Assembly: GCF_040151475.1 (NCBI RefSeq)
Contig: NZ_JBDKWG010000149.1
Location: forward strand, 34,215 to 98,214
Length of the DNA: 64,000 nt
Reading direction: 5' to 3'
Source: CAXBNB01 sp040151475
GTDB lineage: Bacteria; Bacteroidota; Bacteroidia; Cytophagales; Cyclobacteriaceae
The notes beneath the pieces are model-generated. The model had not been told where the DNA came from. It worked only from the letters and a program-made list of their open reading frames with translations, and ran no database searches. Shown here piece by piece: positions 55,043 through 64,000 of the stretch (its first letter is position 1; every line of letters begins with the position of its first letter). A program made the position numbers and the translations under genes.

Positions 55043-56284
55043 ATGCAGGAGCAAACCATTTTATATTTACTACTCGGAATTACTACTTTCGATTTTCTTT
55101 TTGACAAAACCTTATCCTACCTCAACGACAAAAACCGAAAGCTCCCAATACCAGCTTCTTTGGAGGGAATATATGATGAAGAGCAGTACAAAAAATCGCA
55201 AGAGTACCATAAAGTCTCCAATAATTTCTCCATTCTCACGTCATCCATCAGTTTTATATTGACGATGGGTATGCTTTATTTTGGGATTTTCGGATGGCTC
55301 GATGGCTGCCTCAGAAGTGTCGCTCCTATAGACCTTATCGCATCACTTTATTTTTTCGGAATTCTTTATTTTGTTTCCGACATTGTTACCATTCCTTTTC
55401 AACTCTACAGCACTTTTGTAATTGAGGAAAAGTTCGGATTCAATAAGACAACTGTCAAGACCTTTGTGATGGATAAAATCAAGGGATACGTAATGACCCT
55501 GATCATCGGAGGCATCATCTTATCCACGTTGATATGGCTGATTTTCTCTATGGGACAGGGATTCTGGCTTTATTTCTGGATCATCATTTCAGTCATCATG
55601 GTCTTTATCAATATGTTTTATACCTCATTGATTGTACCCATTTTCAACAAACTCACCCCACTGGAAGAGAGCGAATTAAAGTCAGCAATTGAAGACTATA
55701 GCAAAAAAGTGTCCTTCCCATTGACCAATATATTCGTTATCGATGGATCAAAGCGGTCGTCTAAAGGCAATGCTTTTTTCTCCGGTTTTGGAAAAAAGAA
55801 AAAAGTGGTACTCTACGATACACTCATTGAAAAGCACACCAAAGAGGAGTTGGTAGCAGTACTTGCGCATGAAGTTGGACATTTTAAGAAAAAACACATT
55901 ATCTGGTCAATGATTTTTGGCATTCTTCAAACAGGCTTTATGTTGTACCTTTTGTCATTAATGATTTTTAACAGTGAGGTGTCTTATGCTATGGGAGGAC
56001 AAACCACAGCCATTCATTTGAATATTCTTGCTTTTGGCATTCTATTTTCACCACTATCGAAAATCACAGGGGTATTGATGAATATTTTTAGCAGAAAAAA
56101 TGAATACGAAGCAGATGAATATGCAGTAGTCACCTACGATAGAAAGCCATTGATCGATGCTCTCAAAAAACTAACTTCTGACAGCCTGGGAAATTTGACT
56201 CCTCACCCGTTGTATGTGTTTTTCAACTATTCTCATCCTTCTCTACTACAAAGAGTAGAAGCCATGGAACGGGTTAAAAAGTAA
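55043..56284 (+). CDS. M48 family peptidase, STE24/CAAX protease-like
   Basis: The 413-residue zinc protease is embedded in the inner membrane, with about six to seven helices and HEVGH at residues 276-280; the third ligand lies in NEYEADEYAV (about 353-362). The architecture is that of Ste24 rather than HtpX. In bacteria such enzymes degrade damaged membrane proteins. I use the ATG at 55043; the longer frame crosses the -7 box. Confidence 0.9.
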   Translation: MQEQTILYLLLGITTFDFLFDKTLSYLNDKNRKLPIPASLEGIYDEEQYKKSQEYHKVSNNFSILTSSISFILTMGMLYFGIFGWLDGCLRSVAPIDLIASLYFFGILYFVSDIVTIPFQLYSTFVIEEKFGFNKTTVKTFVMDKIKGYVMTLIIGGIILSTLIWLIFSMGQGFWLYFWIIISVIMVFINMFYTSLIVPIFNKLTPLEESELKSAIEDYSKKVSFPLTNIFVIDGSKRSSKGNAFFSGFGKKKKVVLYDTLIEKHTKEELVAVLAHEVGHFKKKHIIWSMIFGILQTGFMLYLLSLMIFNSEVSYAMGGQTTAIHLNILAFGILFSPLSKITGVLMNIFSRKNEYEADEYAVVTYDRKPLIDALKKLTSDSLGNLTPHPLYVFFNYSHPSLLQRVEAMERVKK

Positions 56285-56309
56285 GATAGGCAGAGCAACT
56301 TCAGAGGGA

Positions 56310-57365
56310 TCAAATAAAATCTATTTCCGTTCTGAAAGGAAATTTCATAAAAAAAGCGTGCGATTCTTTCACGGACATTTTTCCTTCGAAAATTTTAAGA
56401 AGGGTTTCGGTAATAGGACATCTGAAGTCATAACTTTCAGCCAATACATTCACAATTTTCACTGTATTAACTCCTTCGGCGACTTCTTCCATGGTGTTGA
56501 CTATATCCTCCAAAGATTCTCCCTGAGCCAGCCTGTATCCCACTGTGTAGTTACGGCTAAGCTTGGAAGTGCAGGTAGCAACCAAGTCGCCTACTCCTGC
56601 CAGTCCGAGAAATGCATGAGTGTTTCCTCCTAATGCCTTACCGATATGAATCATTTCTACCAAACCTCTGCTGATCAGCAGTGCTTTGGAATTTTCGCCA
56701 AGCTTCATGCCACTAATGGCTCCTGCTGCGATAGCTATGATGTTTTTTAAGATTCCACAAAGTTCTATTCCTATCAGATCATTACTCCCGTACACCAGAA
56801 ATCTGTCGCTCTTTAGTAGTTTTTGACCTATGTCTATTACTTCCTCAAAATGGCTGGCCACCACAGTAGCCGCAGGTTGATGTTCTTCGATTTCTTTAGC
56901 CAGATTTGGCCCTGCAAGACATCCTACCCTAAGCACACAACTCTCCTCCATTATCACCTCACTCATGGTTTTTACATGCTTTCTGGTAAGAGGATTCTTT
57001 TTGTCAATAACTTCATTCGGGGCAAGATTCAAATCCAATCCTTTTGTCCCATGAATCAAAATGTGATACGGCTTCAGGTAAGGAGCAAGCTGAACCATCA
57101 TGCCTCTGAAATTGGCAGAAGGGATAATGGGAAATATAACCTCACATTGCTCAGCCACCTGCCGGATGTCGTTCGTAACTGTTATGTTTGAATGGATGTC
57201 CTGGCTAGAATTTCGTCTGGTTTGCTCTATTTTTGCAGCTTTTTCTTTGTCCCTTACAAAAAGTAATACAGGATTTCGATCTGCAATAATATTGGCTATA
57301 GCAGTCCCAAAACTCCCTGCTCCAACCACGCCTGTCATATTCTTAGAGGAGCTTTTCAAGGTCAT
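56310..57365 (-). CDS. gpsA: NAD(P)-dependent glycerol-3-phosphate dehydrogenase
   Basis: The enzyme makes sn-glycerol-3-phosphate for phospholipid synthesis. The 351-residue protein has GAGSFGTAIANI for NAD(P) binding, HGTKGLDL, VGCLAGPNLAKEI, the catalytic Lys in GILKNIIAIAAG and LGLAGVGDLVATCTS. It overlaps the acyltransferase gene by 23 bases if this start is used; the ATG nine codons on (57338) would leave a four-base gap and is also possible. The neighbour uses its product, so this pair is a lipid-synthesis unit. Confidence 0.94.
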   Translation of the reverse strand: MTLKSSSKNMTGVVGAGSFGTAIANIIADRNPVLLFVRDKEKAAKIEQTRRNSSQDIHSNITVTNDIRQVAEQCEVIFPIIPSANFRGMMVQLAPYLKPYHILIHGTKGLDLNLAPNEVIDKKNPLTRKHVKTMSEVIMEESCVLRVGCLAGPNLAKEIEEHQPAATVVASHFEEVIDIGQKLLKSDRFLVYGSNDLIGIELCGILKNIIAIAAGAISGMKLGENSKALLISRGLVEMIHIGKALGGNTHAFLGLAGVGDLVATCTSKLSRNYTVGYRLAQGESLEDIVNTMEEVAEGVNTVKIVNVLAESYDFRCPITETLLKIFEGKMSVKESHAFFMKFPFRTEIDFI

Positions 57366-59040
57366 AGCCTAACAATCTGTTGTGATAGAAGTACAAAAGA
57401 TTCATATTCTGAACCACTATATCACCATTTTTAGCTCTACCTAAAGGAGGCTCAGGGTGATACATTCCAAGGTTTCTCAATCCATGTTTGATAACGTCAT
57501 CGATTTCATCTTTCATGTGGTCACCAATTCCTACTTCCCCTCTCTCATGAATTGCCATTACCTCCTTCACAAAAAACTCCACTTTTTCTCTAAACTCAGA
57601 ATATTCAATGCGCAAGTCTTCATCCGGTAACCTCAACAAACTGTAGAGATCGAAGTGTCTGAATCTTTTTCCAATCATTCTAAAAGCTGTAAATGCCAAC
57701 AAATGACTGGAGAGTACTCTATTGTTTTTGTGAAACTCTTCCACAATCCTTTTGCCAAGAATCCGATTGTACTCCTGCTCACGCTGGCTGTCTTCGGTGA
57801 TTTCTCCCTCTGACCTAAAGTAATCCCTCAAATCAATTGGAGTTCCTTTTTTGTCAATACTATTACCATGTTCATCCACATAGTTGCCGACCACATCTAT
57901 AGCTCTGCCAATTGATACTGAAACTCCTGATCCTTTGGTAAAAAATTTTATCAGAAATTTTGAAATCTTATACGAAGAAGTGAATTCATCGGCTTCTACA
58001 TAGTAACGTTGTTGCCCTTTACTCTTAAGGTAGTCATTGATCAAACTCGGTGCTTCCAGTACAAAATGGTAATTGGTTGTAACTGGTACAATAAATATCT
58101 TTCTGGATTTGATATCGTCTTCATTTTGATAAATCTGACGTTGTGCTTCTATGGCAGTACCCAAAAGTCCAAGTTTCAATGACTTTTCAATTTTACCCGA
58201 TCTTGACCTTGTTCCTCCCGGGAAAAACAAACTGTGACACCCCTCTCTCAAAGCAATTGTTGAGTAGGTTTTAAGCGTTTCAAGATATACCACATTCTTT
58301 TTTCTGCGATCTACTTTGTATGCGCCCAGACTGTTCATGAAGTATGCAAAAATCTTCACGTTGAACAGGTTTAACCCTGCACCATATATAAATGGAGGCA
58401 AACCAAGGTATTGTATTACCCAGCCAATAAGTGGTGAATCCAGGTTACTGAAGTGAGTTGGCACCATGACTACAGTGCCTATTCGTGCTAATTTTCTTAT
58501 TTGATCATTTTCCCCAACTACATGAATTTTATCATCCAAATCAAGTTGATTGCTAAACAATGACCATGGACCTCTCACTCTTGCTGCATTCAGTAATCTG
58601 GCGAAACCTATGGTGATCAGTGTTCTGGAGAAACGATACCTGGACGGACGAAAATTTCCTGCAATCTCTTCCGCATATCGTCTGGTAATATTTTTTAAAA
58701 TCTCCTTTAGCTTCGATGTAGCTTCCTCCTCTGGAAGGTTATCTGTATCCGCTATACGTTTTTGGAGGTTTTCAAAATAATCTCTTTCATCCTTAGGATC
58801 AATTTTCCAGGGGTTGTTCTTGATCCTTTGAATCTCCCTATAAACGGTTGTCTCAAGTTCTTCGCGTAAAGTTCTTCCTCTCGGGGAATCAAGCAGATTT
58901 TCGTAGCTTTCTTCAAAAACCAAATCTACAAACTCACTCCTTTTTTTAGCCATCTGGACTACCGGCCAGCTTTTGGTGTCTTTAAGTATCGGTTTGTATT
59001 TGGTTTTTTTTCTCCTCTTTCTCAGTACGATCGGCCTCAT
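57343..59040 (-). CDS. glycerol-3-phosphate/lysophosphatidate acyltransferase, PlsB-like
   Basis: The 565-residue protein carries the acyltransferase block I HFSNLD (in VPTHFSNLDSPLIGW), block II GAYKVDRR, block III FFPGGTRSRSGK and block IV IVPVTTNY, the order of PlsB/PlsC enzymes. The large N- and C-terminal regions make it closer to PlsB-type than to short PlsC. It should add the first acyl chain to glycerol-3-phosphate made by the gpsA product just downstream. Confidence 0.85.
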   Translation of the reverse strand: MRPIVLRKRRKKTKYKPILKDTKSWPVVQMAKKRSEFVDLVFEESYENLLDSPRGRTLREELETTVYREIQRIKNNPWKIDPKDERDYFENLQKRIADTDNLPEEEATSKLKEILKNITRRYAEEIAGNFRPSRYRFSRTLITIGFARLLNAARVRGPWSLFSNQLDLDDKIHVVGENDQIRKLARIGTVVMVPTHFSNLDSPLIGWVIQYLGLPPFIYGAGLNLFNVKIFAYFMNSLGAYKVDRRKKNVVYLETLKTYSTIALREGCHSLFFPGGTRSRSGKIEKSLKLGLLGTAIEAQRQIYQNEDDIKSRKIFIVPVTTNYHFVLEAPSLINDYLKSKGQQRYYVEADEFTSSYKISKFLIKFFTKGSGVSVSIGRAIDVVGNYVDEHGNSIDKKGTPIDLRDYFRSEGEITEDSQREQEYNRILGKRIVEEFHKNNRVLSSHLLAFTAFRMIGKRFRHFDLYSLLRLPDEDLRIEYSEFREKVEFFVKEVMAIHERGEVGIGDHMKDEIDDVIKHGLRNLGMYHPEPPLGRAKNGDIVVQNMNLLYFYHNRLLGYDLEKLL

Positions 59041-59192
59041 AGCAATAGTTTAGTACAGGCAATATAACACGATTATCTTAAATTTTCGTGAGCGTTTCGG
59101 TCAGTTTATTGGTGGTCTGTCAATTTGAATCTTGTTGCTACAAGTCCGCATGAGTTTCCATTTTTCCCTATAATTGCAAATTAATATTCTAT

Positions 59193-59867
59193 ATGTCCGC
59201 AAAAGTAATGAACAGAAACATAAAAATAGCACCATCTCTATTATCAGCTGATTTTTCTAAACTAGGTGAAGACATAAAACTTGTGGAAGAAGGTGGTGCT
59301 GATATCATACATTACGATGTAATGGATGGACATTTTGTACCAAACATGACAATTGGCCCTTTGGTATTGAAAGACATCAGGAAATGCACCAAGCTTCCAA
59401 TAGATGTGCATTTGATGATTTCAAACCCTGATCAGTACATCCCTGATTTTGCAAAAGCCGGAGCTGACATGATTTCTGTACATGTGGAAACCTGCCCGCA
59501 TTTGCACAGAACAATTCAATTGATCAAGGAGCACAAGTGTAAAGTCGGTGTGGTACTCAACCCCCATACTCCGCTCAATACACTGGATGAAATATTGCTG
59601 TCTCTGGACTTTGTGTTAATTATGTCTGTAAATCCCGGTTTTGGTGGACAAAAGCTGATACCGGAAACATTGACTAAAATTTCTAATCTTAAAAAAATTC
59701 TGGTAGAAAAAGACCTCAACCATATAGAGATTGAAATTGACGGAGGTGTGAAATTAGACAACATCAAAGAAGTAATTGATGCTGGTACAGATATAATTGT
59801 TTCAGGTTCAGGAATTTACAATTCACCAGACCCTAAAGAAACCATCCGGTTGATGAAAAGTATTTAG
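59193..59867 (+). CDS. rpe: ribulose-phosphate 3-epimerase
   Basis: The enzyme interconverts ribulose-5-phosphate and xylulose-5-phosphate. The 224-residue TIM barrel has APSLLSADFSKLGED, HYDVMDGHFVPNMTIGP, HLMISNP, MSVNPGFGGQ and EIDGGVK, with all metal and catalytic residues. A one-mismatch -7 box (TATAATTG) lies about 20 bases upstream. The first ATG is used; an internal Met at codon 6 is possible. Confidence 0.96.
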   Translation: MSAKVMNRNIKIAPSLLSADFSKLGEDIKLVEEGGADIIHYDVMDGHFVPNMTIGPLVLKDIRKCTKLPIDVHLMISNPDQYIPDFAKAGADMISVHVETCPHLHRTIQLIKEHKCKVGVVLNPHTPLNTLDEILLSLDFVLIMSVNPGFGGQKLIPETLTKISNLKKILVEKDLNHIEIEIDGGVKLDNIKEVIDAGTDIIVSGSGIYNSPDPKETIRLMKSI

Positions 59868-59882
59868 TCTAAAGAAAAAAGG

Positions 59883-60848
59883 TTAATTGTGCTCCCTGCT
59901 TTTCACCGTCCTTCTATTCCAATTCTGAATGTCTTCTTCCAGTTTTTTCTTTTCTTTCTCTGACAATCCCTTTTGCATCATGGCGAGCATATCTGGCTGA
60001 CCTGCATCTACCCAGCAGGTGAACCAAAAATCCCCAACCATTTTGATAGAAGCCCTCATTCTCCGCTCGACTTGTCCATCCAATAATTTATCATAAGCCA
60101 AAGAATATTTTTTTGAATACACTTTCACAGTAGTATTTCCTCTCTCTTCATAAGAGTATTTTTTATCTTCAGGAAATTTCAAAGACAATTCTTTTTCGAA
60201 TCTCAATACCGAATCCATAGCATGGTGTGCTTCAGTTACCGCTTCCCATGCTTTCATTTGTGGCTGTTCGATATATTCTGCTTTTCCTACAAAAAAATCA
60301 TACTCATCAGAAAGCAGTTCCGGCAACCGGGATTCCCAAAAACCATGGATGCCATACTGTCCGGTAAGCTGGCCATTATAGTTCTCAGTGGTATGAAGCG
60401 GTACATTGGCATCACCAATATAGTGTCCAATATCCGCTGAAGTACGAAGAATACCATCCACATCACCCCTTTGGAATGCACTTGTCAAAAAGTTTTTCAT
60501 GCTCATGATATGCCAGGGCACAATGCCATAAGCCTGCAAAGTATCTTCTGTATATTTTGCCACCGCATCATTCCAATACTTGGGCACTTCGTAGAGCGCA
60601 CTGTCACCATATACATCCAAATCGATGTAGTGTCTGGCAGCTTCTCCTTCAACGGAATACCTTCTCATATCAGGATTTACGGCATTTTCTATCAGATACT
60701 GTATGTGTTTTTTGTAAAAAGGCATCATTTCCGGTGGCAGTGTAAATACTGCCAATCTATTGATCCGCTTGTGTGCGAAAAAACCCCAGGAGAAAGACGT
60801 ACAGGGAATCGAGAACAAAAGAATACAAACAAATATTTTTACTTTCAT
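59883..60848 (-). CDS. secreted zinc-dependent phospholipase C/S1-P1 nuclease-like protein
   Basis: From the ATG at 60848 the 321-residue protein has a signal peptide (FVCILLFSIPCTSFS) followed directly by WGFFAHKRINRLAV, the mature start of this family, in which the terminal Trp and early His bind zinc. Further zinc residues lie in ARHYIDLD and DIGHYIGDANVPLHTTENY with HGFWES. Family members act as phospholipase C or as nucleases; the substrate cannot be told from sequence. It converges on rpe with a 15-base gap. Confidence 0.8.
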   Translation of the reverse strand: MKVKIFVCILLFSIPCTSFSWGFFAHKRINRLAVFTLPPEMMPFYKKHIQYLIENAVNPDMRRYSVEGEAARHYIDLDVYGDSALYEVPKYWNDAVAKYTEDTLQAYGIVPWHIMSMKNFLTSAFQRGDVDGILRTSADIGHYIGDANVPLHTTENYNGQLTGQYGIHGFWESRLPELLSDEYDFFVGKAEYIEQPQMKAWEAVTEAHHAMDSVLRFEKELSLKFPEDKKYSYEERGNTTVKVYSKKYSLAYDKLLDGQVERRMRASIKMVGDFWFTCWVDAGQPDMLAMMQKGLSEKEKKKLEEDIQNWNRRTVKSREHN

Positions 60849-60970
60849 ATTTATGAAAATACCTAAAGCCAAGTGTGTTTCAAATTAGTTAGAATTTCAG
60901 AAACTTAGAAATTGGAACAACTAATTCTCTAAGAATTTTAAAACAGAGTGTCATTCACCACTGACAATAA

Positions 60971-60978
60971 TTATATTC
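60971..60978 (+). promoter_or_regulatory. -7-like element of the PBP4-type gene
   Basis: TATATTCG matches TAnnTTTG at seven of eight positions and ends four bases before the ATG at 60983. It follows the short-leader pattern seen at other genes in the window. Confidence 0.35.
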
Positions 60979-60982
60979 GCTC

Positions 60983-62302
60983 ATGCACTTTCGAAATGCC
61001 TTTCTAATCATTCTAACCGTTCTACTGCTTTCAGCATGCACGGTCATAAAAACCAAAATGGCTACAAGTGTGGTAAAAAAAAGTGTGGCCAAGTCAGCAC
61101 TTTTTAATAGCCATTTTACCGGATTTGTGCTTTACGATCCGAAAACAAAGCAATACCTGCAAGAATACAATGCAGACAAATACTTTGCTCCAGCATCTAA
61201 CACGAAACTATTTACATTCTATTCAGGACTGAAAATATTGGGAAATTCAGTGCCTGCATTGAAATATGTAATCAACGAGGACTCTTTGATTTTTTGGGGA
61301 ACTGGCGATCCTACATTTTTACATCCGGACTTTTCTGATCAACCAGTTCTTGAGTTTTTGCAAAATACAGATAAGGATTTGTACTATGCCACAGGCAACT
61401 TTCAAGACACCCACTATGGTGCCGGGTGGGCATGGGATGATTATTCTTATTACTACCAAACCGAACGATCTGCCATGCCCATTTATGGCAATACGGTCAA
61501 CTTTGTAAGAGATTCAGTAAAATCGGAATACGAAATTGTCCCGCCTTTTTTCAATGATTTTTCAGATATCCTTGATCAGGAAATGCCATCATTTTACCCC
61601 AATAGAAGTCTGGAACATAACATCTTTCCATATTACCCTGATTCTTCAAAAAGCGATAGAAAAAACAGGATTCCATTTAAAGTATCGGACGAACTATTGG
61701 TAACCCTATTGATGGACACCCTTAAGAAACCAGTCAATATCATACCCTACAAACCTAGAGAATCCAGTATTACTCTTTATAGTGAAGGCTCAAATAAGGT
61801 ATATGCCATGATGCTAAAGGTTAGTGACAATTTTTTAGCCGAACAAATACTCTATATGTGTGCTGCTGAAAAAGGGGACACACTTAATTCATCAAGAATC
61901 AGGAATTACATGATCACCAACCATCTTGATGACCTTCCTTCTCCTCCCGTCTGGAAAGATGGCTCAGGACTATCCAGATACAACCTTTTCACTCCAAGGT
62001 CAATGGTGGTACTTTTGGAAAAAATCAAACAGGAACTACCAGAAAGCACATTGCTCGCATTGCTTCCTGTCGGTGGAATAGATGGCACATTGAAAGAATG
62101 GTACAAATCTGAAACTGGTGAACCTTATGTTTTTGCTAAAACCGGGACTTTCTCTAATAACCACGCTCTTTCGGGTTTTATCCGAACAAAAACAGGAAAA
62201 CTGCTCACCTTTAGTTTTATGCACAACAACTACAACTCTCCTTCTACTCCTGTGAAATTGGAAATGGAGAAAACGTTGAGATTAATTAGAGATAAATATT
62301 AG
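60983..62302 (+). CDS. dacB: D-alanyl-D-alanine carboxypeptidase/endopeptidase, PBP4 (DacB) family
   Basis: This lipoprotein (LLLSACTV, Cys19) trims or cuts peptidoglycan stem peptides in the periplasm. The 439-residue protein has the PBP4 triad: SxxK in PASNTKLF (about residues 71-78), SRYN (SxN) in DGSGLSRYNLF, and KTG in FAKTGTFSNNHALSGF. The order and the long insert between the first two motifs match the S13 peptidase family. Confidence 0.9.
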   Translation: MHFRNAFLIILTVLLLSACTVIKTKMATSVVKKSVAKSALFNSHFTGFVLYDPKTKQYLQEYNADKYFAPASNTKLFTFYSGLKILGNSVPALKYVINEDSLIFWGTGDPTFLHPDFSDQPVLEFLQNTDKDLYYATGNFQDTHYGAGWAWDDYSYYYQTERSAMPIYGNTVNFVRDSVKSEYEIVPPFFNDFSDILDQEMPSFYPNRSLEHNIFPYYPDSSKSDRKNRIPFKVSDELLVTLLMDTLKKPVNIIPYKPRESSITLYSEGSNKVYAMMLKVSDNFLAEQILYMCAAEKGDTLNSSRIRNYMITNHLDDLPSPPVWKDGSGLSRYNLFTPRSMVVLLEKIKQELPESTLLALLPVGGIDGTLKEWYKSETGEPYVFAKTGTFSNNHALSGFIRTKTGKLLTFSFMHNNYNSPSTPVKLEMEKTLRLIRDKY

Positions 62303-62318
62303 TTGGTATGATATGACG

Positions 62319-62334
62319 GTAGTGCGGGCACTAC
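62319..62334. terminator. possible terminator hairpin between convergent genes
   Basis: GTAGTG and CACTAC enclose CGGG, giving a GC-rich stem at the junction of the dacB-type and polyprenyl synthase genes, with TATTTC following on the plus strand. It overlaps the polyprenyl synthase stop by one base. The stem is short, so this is tentative. Confidence 0.3.
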
Positions 62335-63308
62335 TATTTCACCCGATCAATAGTATATTGTACAAGTTGTTCTAAGGATGTTCTGCTGGGTGAAGGAGGA
62401 AAGGTATTCAGGATTTTTATAGCATCTTTATGATATGTAGTCATAACGGATTCAGCATATTCGATCCCTCCTTTTGTTTTCACAAAGTGAATAACTTCAT
62501 TTACCTTTTTAGTATTTTCACTATGATTTTTAATAATTCCCTTGATGTTGTTTTTTTCCACCCAGGTTGCATTTCTCAAGGCATAGATAAGCGGCAAAGT
62601 CATTTTCTTTTCTCTGATGTCAATACCAAGGGGTTTCCCTATTTCCTGCACACCATAGTCGAACAAATCGTCTTTTATCTGAAAGGCCATACCCACCTTT
62701 TCCCCAAACTCACCCATTCTAGCGATAGCATTTGCATCTGCACCTGAAGATGCAGCACCCACCTTGCAACATGCTATAATGAGACTGGCTGTTTTTTGTC
62801 TTATAATATCGTAGTAAATCTCCTCTGTAATGTTCAGTTTCCTGGCCTTTTCCATTTGCAACAACTCCCCCTCACTCATTTCTCGAATGGCCTCTGAAAC
62901 TATTTTAAGCAAAGTGAAATCTTCATTCTCAATCGAAAGCAACATGCCTCTTGAAAGCAAAAAATCACCCACTAACACAGCAATTTTATTTTTCCAGAGC
63001 GCATTTACAGAAAAGAACCCCCGACGGTAGTTTGAGTCATCCACCACATCGTCATGTACCAAGGTAGCGGTGTGTAACAATTCGATAAGCGATGCTCCCC
63101 GATAACTTGATTCGTCAATCCTTCCGGTAGTTCCTGCACTCAAAAAGACGAACATCGGACGCATCTGTTTGCCCTTTCTCTTGACTATATAGGTCATGAT
63201 TTTATCAAGCAACATCACATTACTTTTCATGGAATTTCTGAATTTTTTTTCAAATTCAGCCATCTCATGGGCAATAGGAATCTGTATATCGGATATTTTT
63301 ATGGGCAT
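62334..63308 (-). CDS. polyprenyl diphosphate synthase
   Basis: The enzyme joins isopentenyl units to make a long-chain diphosphate for quinones. The 324-residue protein has the first aspartate motif HDDVVDDSNYRRG (DDxxD), second motif KDDLFD (DDxxD) and GKPLGIDIREKKMTLP. The two residues before the first motif are small and aliphatic, which fits a long product such as octaprenyl or heptaprenyl, but the length is not certain. It starts from ATG with a one-mismatch -7 box nearby. Confidence 0.9.
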   Translation of the reverse strand: MPIKISDIQIPIAHEMAEFEKKFRNSMKSNVMLLDKIMTYIVKRKGKQMRPMFVFLSAGTTGRIDESSYRGASLIELLHTATLVHDDVVDDSNYRRGFFSVNALWKNKIAVLVGDFLLSRGMLLSIENEDFTLLKIVSEAIREMSEGELLQMEKARKLNITEEIYYDIIRQKTASLIIACCKVGAASSGADANAIARMGEFGEKVGMAFQIKDDLFDYGVQEIGKPLGIDIREKKMTLPLIYALRNATWVEKNNIKGIIKNHSENTKKVNEVIHFVKTKGGIEYAESVMTTYHKDAIKILNTFPPSPSRTSLEQLVQYTIDRVK

Positions 63309-63594
63309 TCGAGTGCAATAATAATATAATGTTCTTTAGTAGTTTATTTCCCACTTAAATATTTGTCTGAGAAAGGAGAAATATACAATGTCCTGTTTGC
63401 TACCGTGAGAATAAATACAAAAACACACTCGCTAGAATAATAATTCCACCCTCTCATCATGAATGAAATAATTTTCGGATTACTTTTTTTGATACGTAAA
63501 ATTCTCCTGGGGTTGATAATTGTACCGCAAAATCAACAACTCACCTAATTAATGAATAAATTGTCCTCATTATATTTAACAGCAAATAACAAAA

Positions 63595-63870
63595 ATGAAC
63601 AATCAGAAAGAGTCTTTTATTCTAGCTTCCAAACATGGAAACAAATCCTTCTTATCTGATGTGAGGTATGAGAAAAATGGTATCAAAAAAGCTGTTGTTC
63701 TGTTTATTCATGGATTTAAAGGTTTCAAAGACTGGGGCTATTTTAATTTGATGGCTGATCATTTTTCAGATACAAATTTTGTGTTTGTAAAAATGAATCT
63801 CTCTCACAACGGTACTACTCCGGAAAGTCCACTTGACTTTGCTGATCTTGAAGCATTTGGCAATAACTAA
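63595..63870 (+). pseudogene. truncated alpha/beta hydrolase
   Basis: The 91-residue frame has the N-terminal part of an alpha/beta hydrolase: VVLFIHGFKGFKDWG (oxyanion-hole strand) and FVKMNLSHNGTTPE. It stops at a TAA (63868-63870) before the nucleophile elbow. Intact relatives are about 250-280 residues. Seven bases later a group II intron-like sequence begins, so the gene was probably disrupted by that insertion or a rearrangement tied to it. The rest of the gene may lie beyond the window. Confidence 0.65.
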
Positions 63871-63876
63871 GCATTC

Positions 63877-64000
63877 GTGCGGCCGATAGGCCAAGCATGA
63901 ATGTAGTGTTGAACGAACCGTAGTTGGTATTTGGCAGATAGTCTTATGGGTTTTTCGGTCTGTGGATTTGGTTGACCTGTAGATTTAAGTAGGTCTTTGA
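63877..64000 (+). mobile_element. 5' end of a probable group II intron (continues past window)
   Basis: The sequence begins GTGCGGCC-GATA-GGCC, which has the conserved GTGYG intron start and the small GC stem that opens domain I of bacterial group II introns. It continues AAGCATGAATG and TGTTGAACGAACCG-type single-stranded and stem segments. The composition differs from the A/T-rich neighbours and there is no reading frame. The intron-encoded reverse transcriptase would lie to the right, outside the window. Confidence 0.55.

Noticed and set aside
63868..63960. Possible integron attC-type recombination site at the right edge
   Set aside because: A hairpin is present, but the conserved GTTRRRY/RYYYAAC ends of attC sites are not; a group II intron 5' end fits the GTGCG start better.

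Overview
The window looks like a chromosome segment of a marine-type Bacteroidota, most likely a member of the Cytophagales. The evidence is the low-GC coding style, promoters of the Bacteroidota form (TTTG or TTG, about 19-20 bases, then TAnnTTTG), the near absence of purine-rich ribosome binding sites, and families largely confined to this phylum: DUF4270, DUF4199, BatA-type proteins, LytS/LytTR pairs and BlaI/M56 pairs. The genus cannot be fixed from the sequence alone.

Layout. Positions 1-7,791 (minus strand) hold the translation and transcription cluster: tRNA-Tyr, tRNA-Gly, tRNA-Thr, tuf, tRNA-Trp, secE, nusG, rplK, rplA, rplJ, rplL and the first 916 codons of rpoB. It has two consensus promoters, a tuf terminator and an rplL-rpoB attenuator-like hairpin. 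Positions 7.9-13.3 kb carry an M1 aminopeptidase and an efflux operon (adaptor, ATPase, TolC) that has no permease. Positions 13.5-19.3 kb are a plus-strand operon: a BatA-type protein, a dihydroorotase-like protein without its metal ligands, two DUF4199 proteins and a glycosyltransferase. Positions 19.3-23.1 kb are a two-gene restriction-modification candidate, followed by a SulP transporter.

Positions 24.8-36.2 kb are accessory in character: two MITE-like inverted-repeat elements, a HigBA pair, a surface-protein operon (DUF4270, Kelch, outer-membrane protein) divergent from a LytS/LytTR pair with three putative binding motifs between them, a PIN/DUF6364 toxin-antitoxin pair with a twin-palindrome operator, a decayed beta-barrel gene and a Fic protein. 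Positions 36.2-42.7 kb are housekeeping (GH3-family, dxr, rseP, metG). Positions 42.7-45.7 kb show decay: a CHAT-domain remnant and a broken BlaI repressor in front of its M56 partner.

Positions 45.7-63.3 kb are mostly housekeeping (glyS, nhaC-type antiporter, proline dehydrogenase, STE24-type protease, gpsA, a PlsB-like acyltransferase, rpe, PBP4-type carboxypeptidase, polyprenyl synthase). Within this stretch is the most unusual gene of the window, at 49,135-51,207: a single protein joining a complete ABC-transporter ATPase to a MutS-type core and ATPase. It is translationally coupled to a 96-residue membrane protein. The right edge has an alpha/beta hydrolase cut short just before a sequence that looks like the 5' end of a group II intron.

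A recurring theme is that several -7 elements (TAnnTTTG) end only 4-10 bases before the start codon, which suggests leaderless or nearly leaderless mRNAs for higB, the BatA-type gene, glyS and metG.
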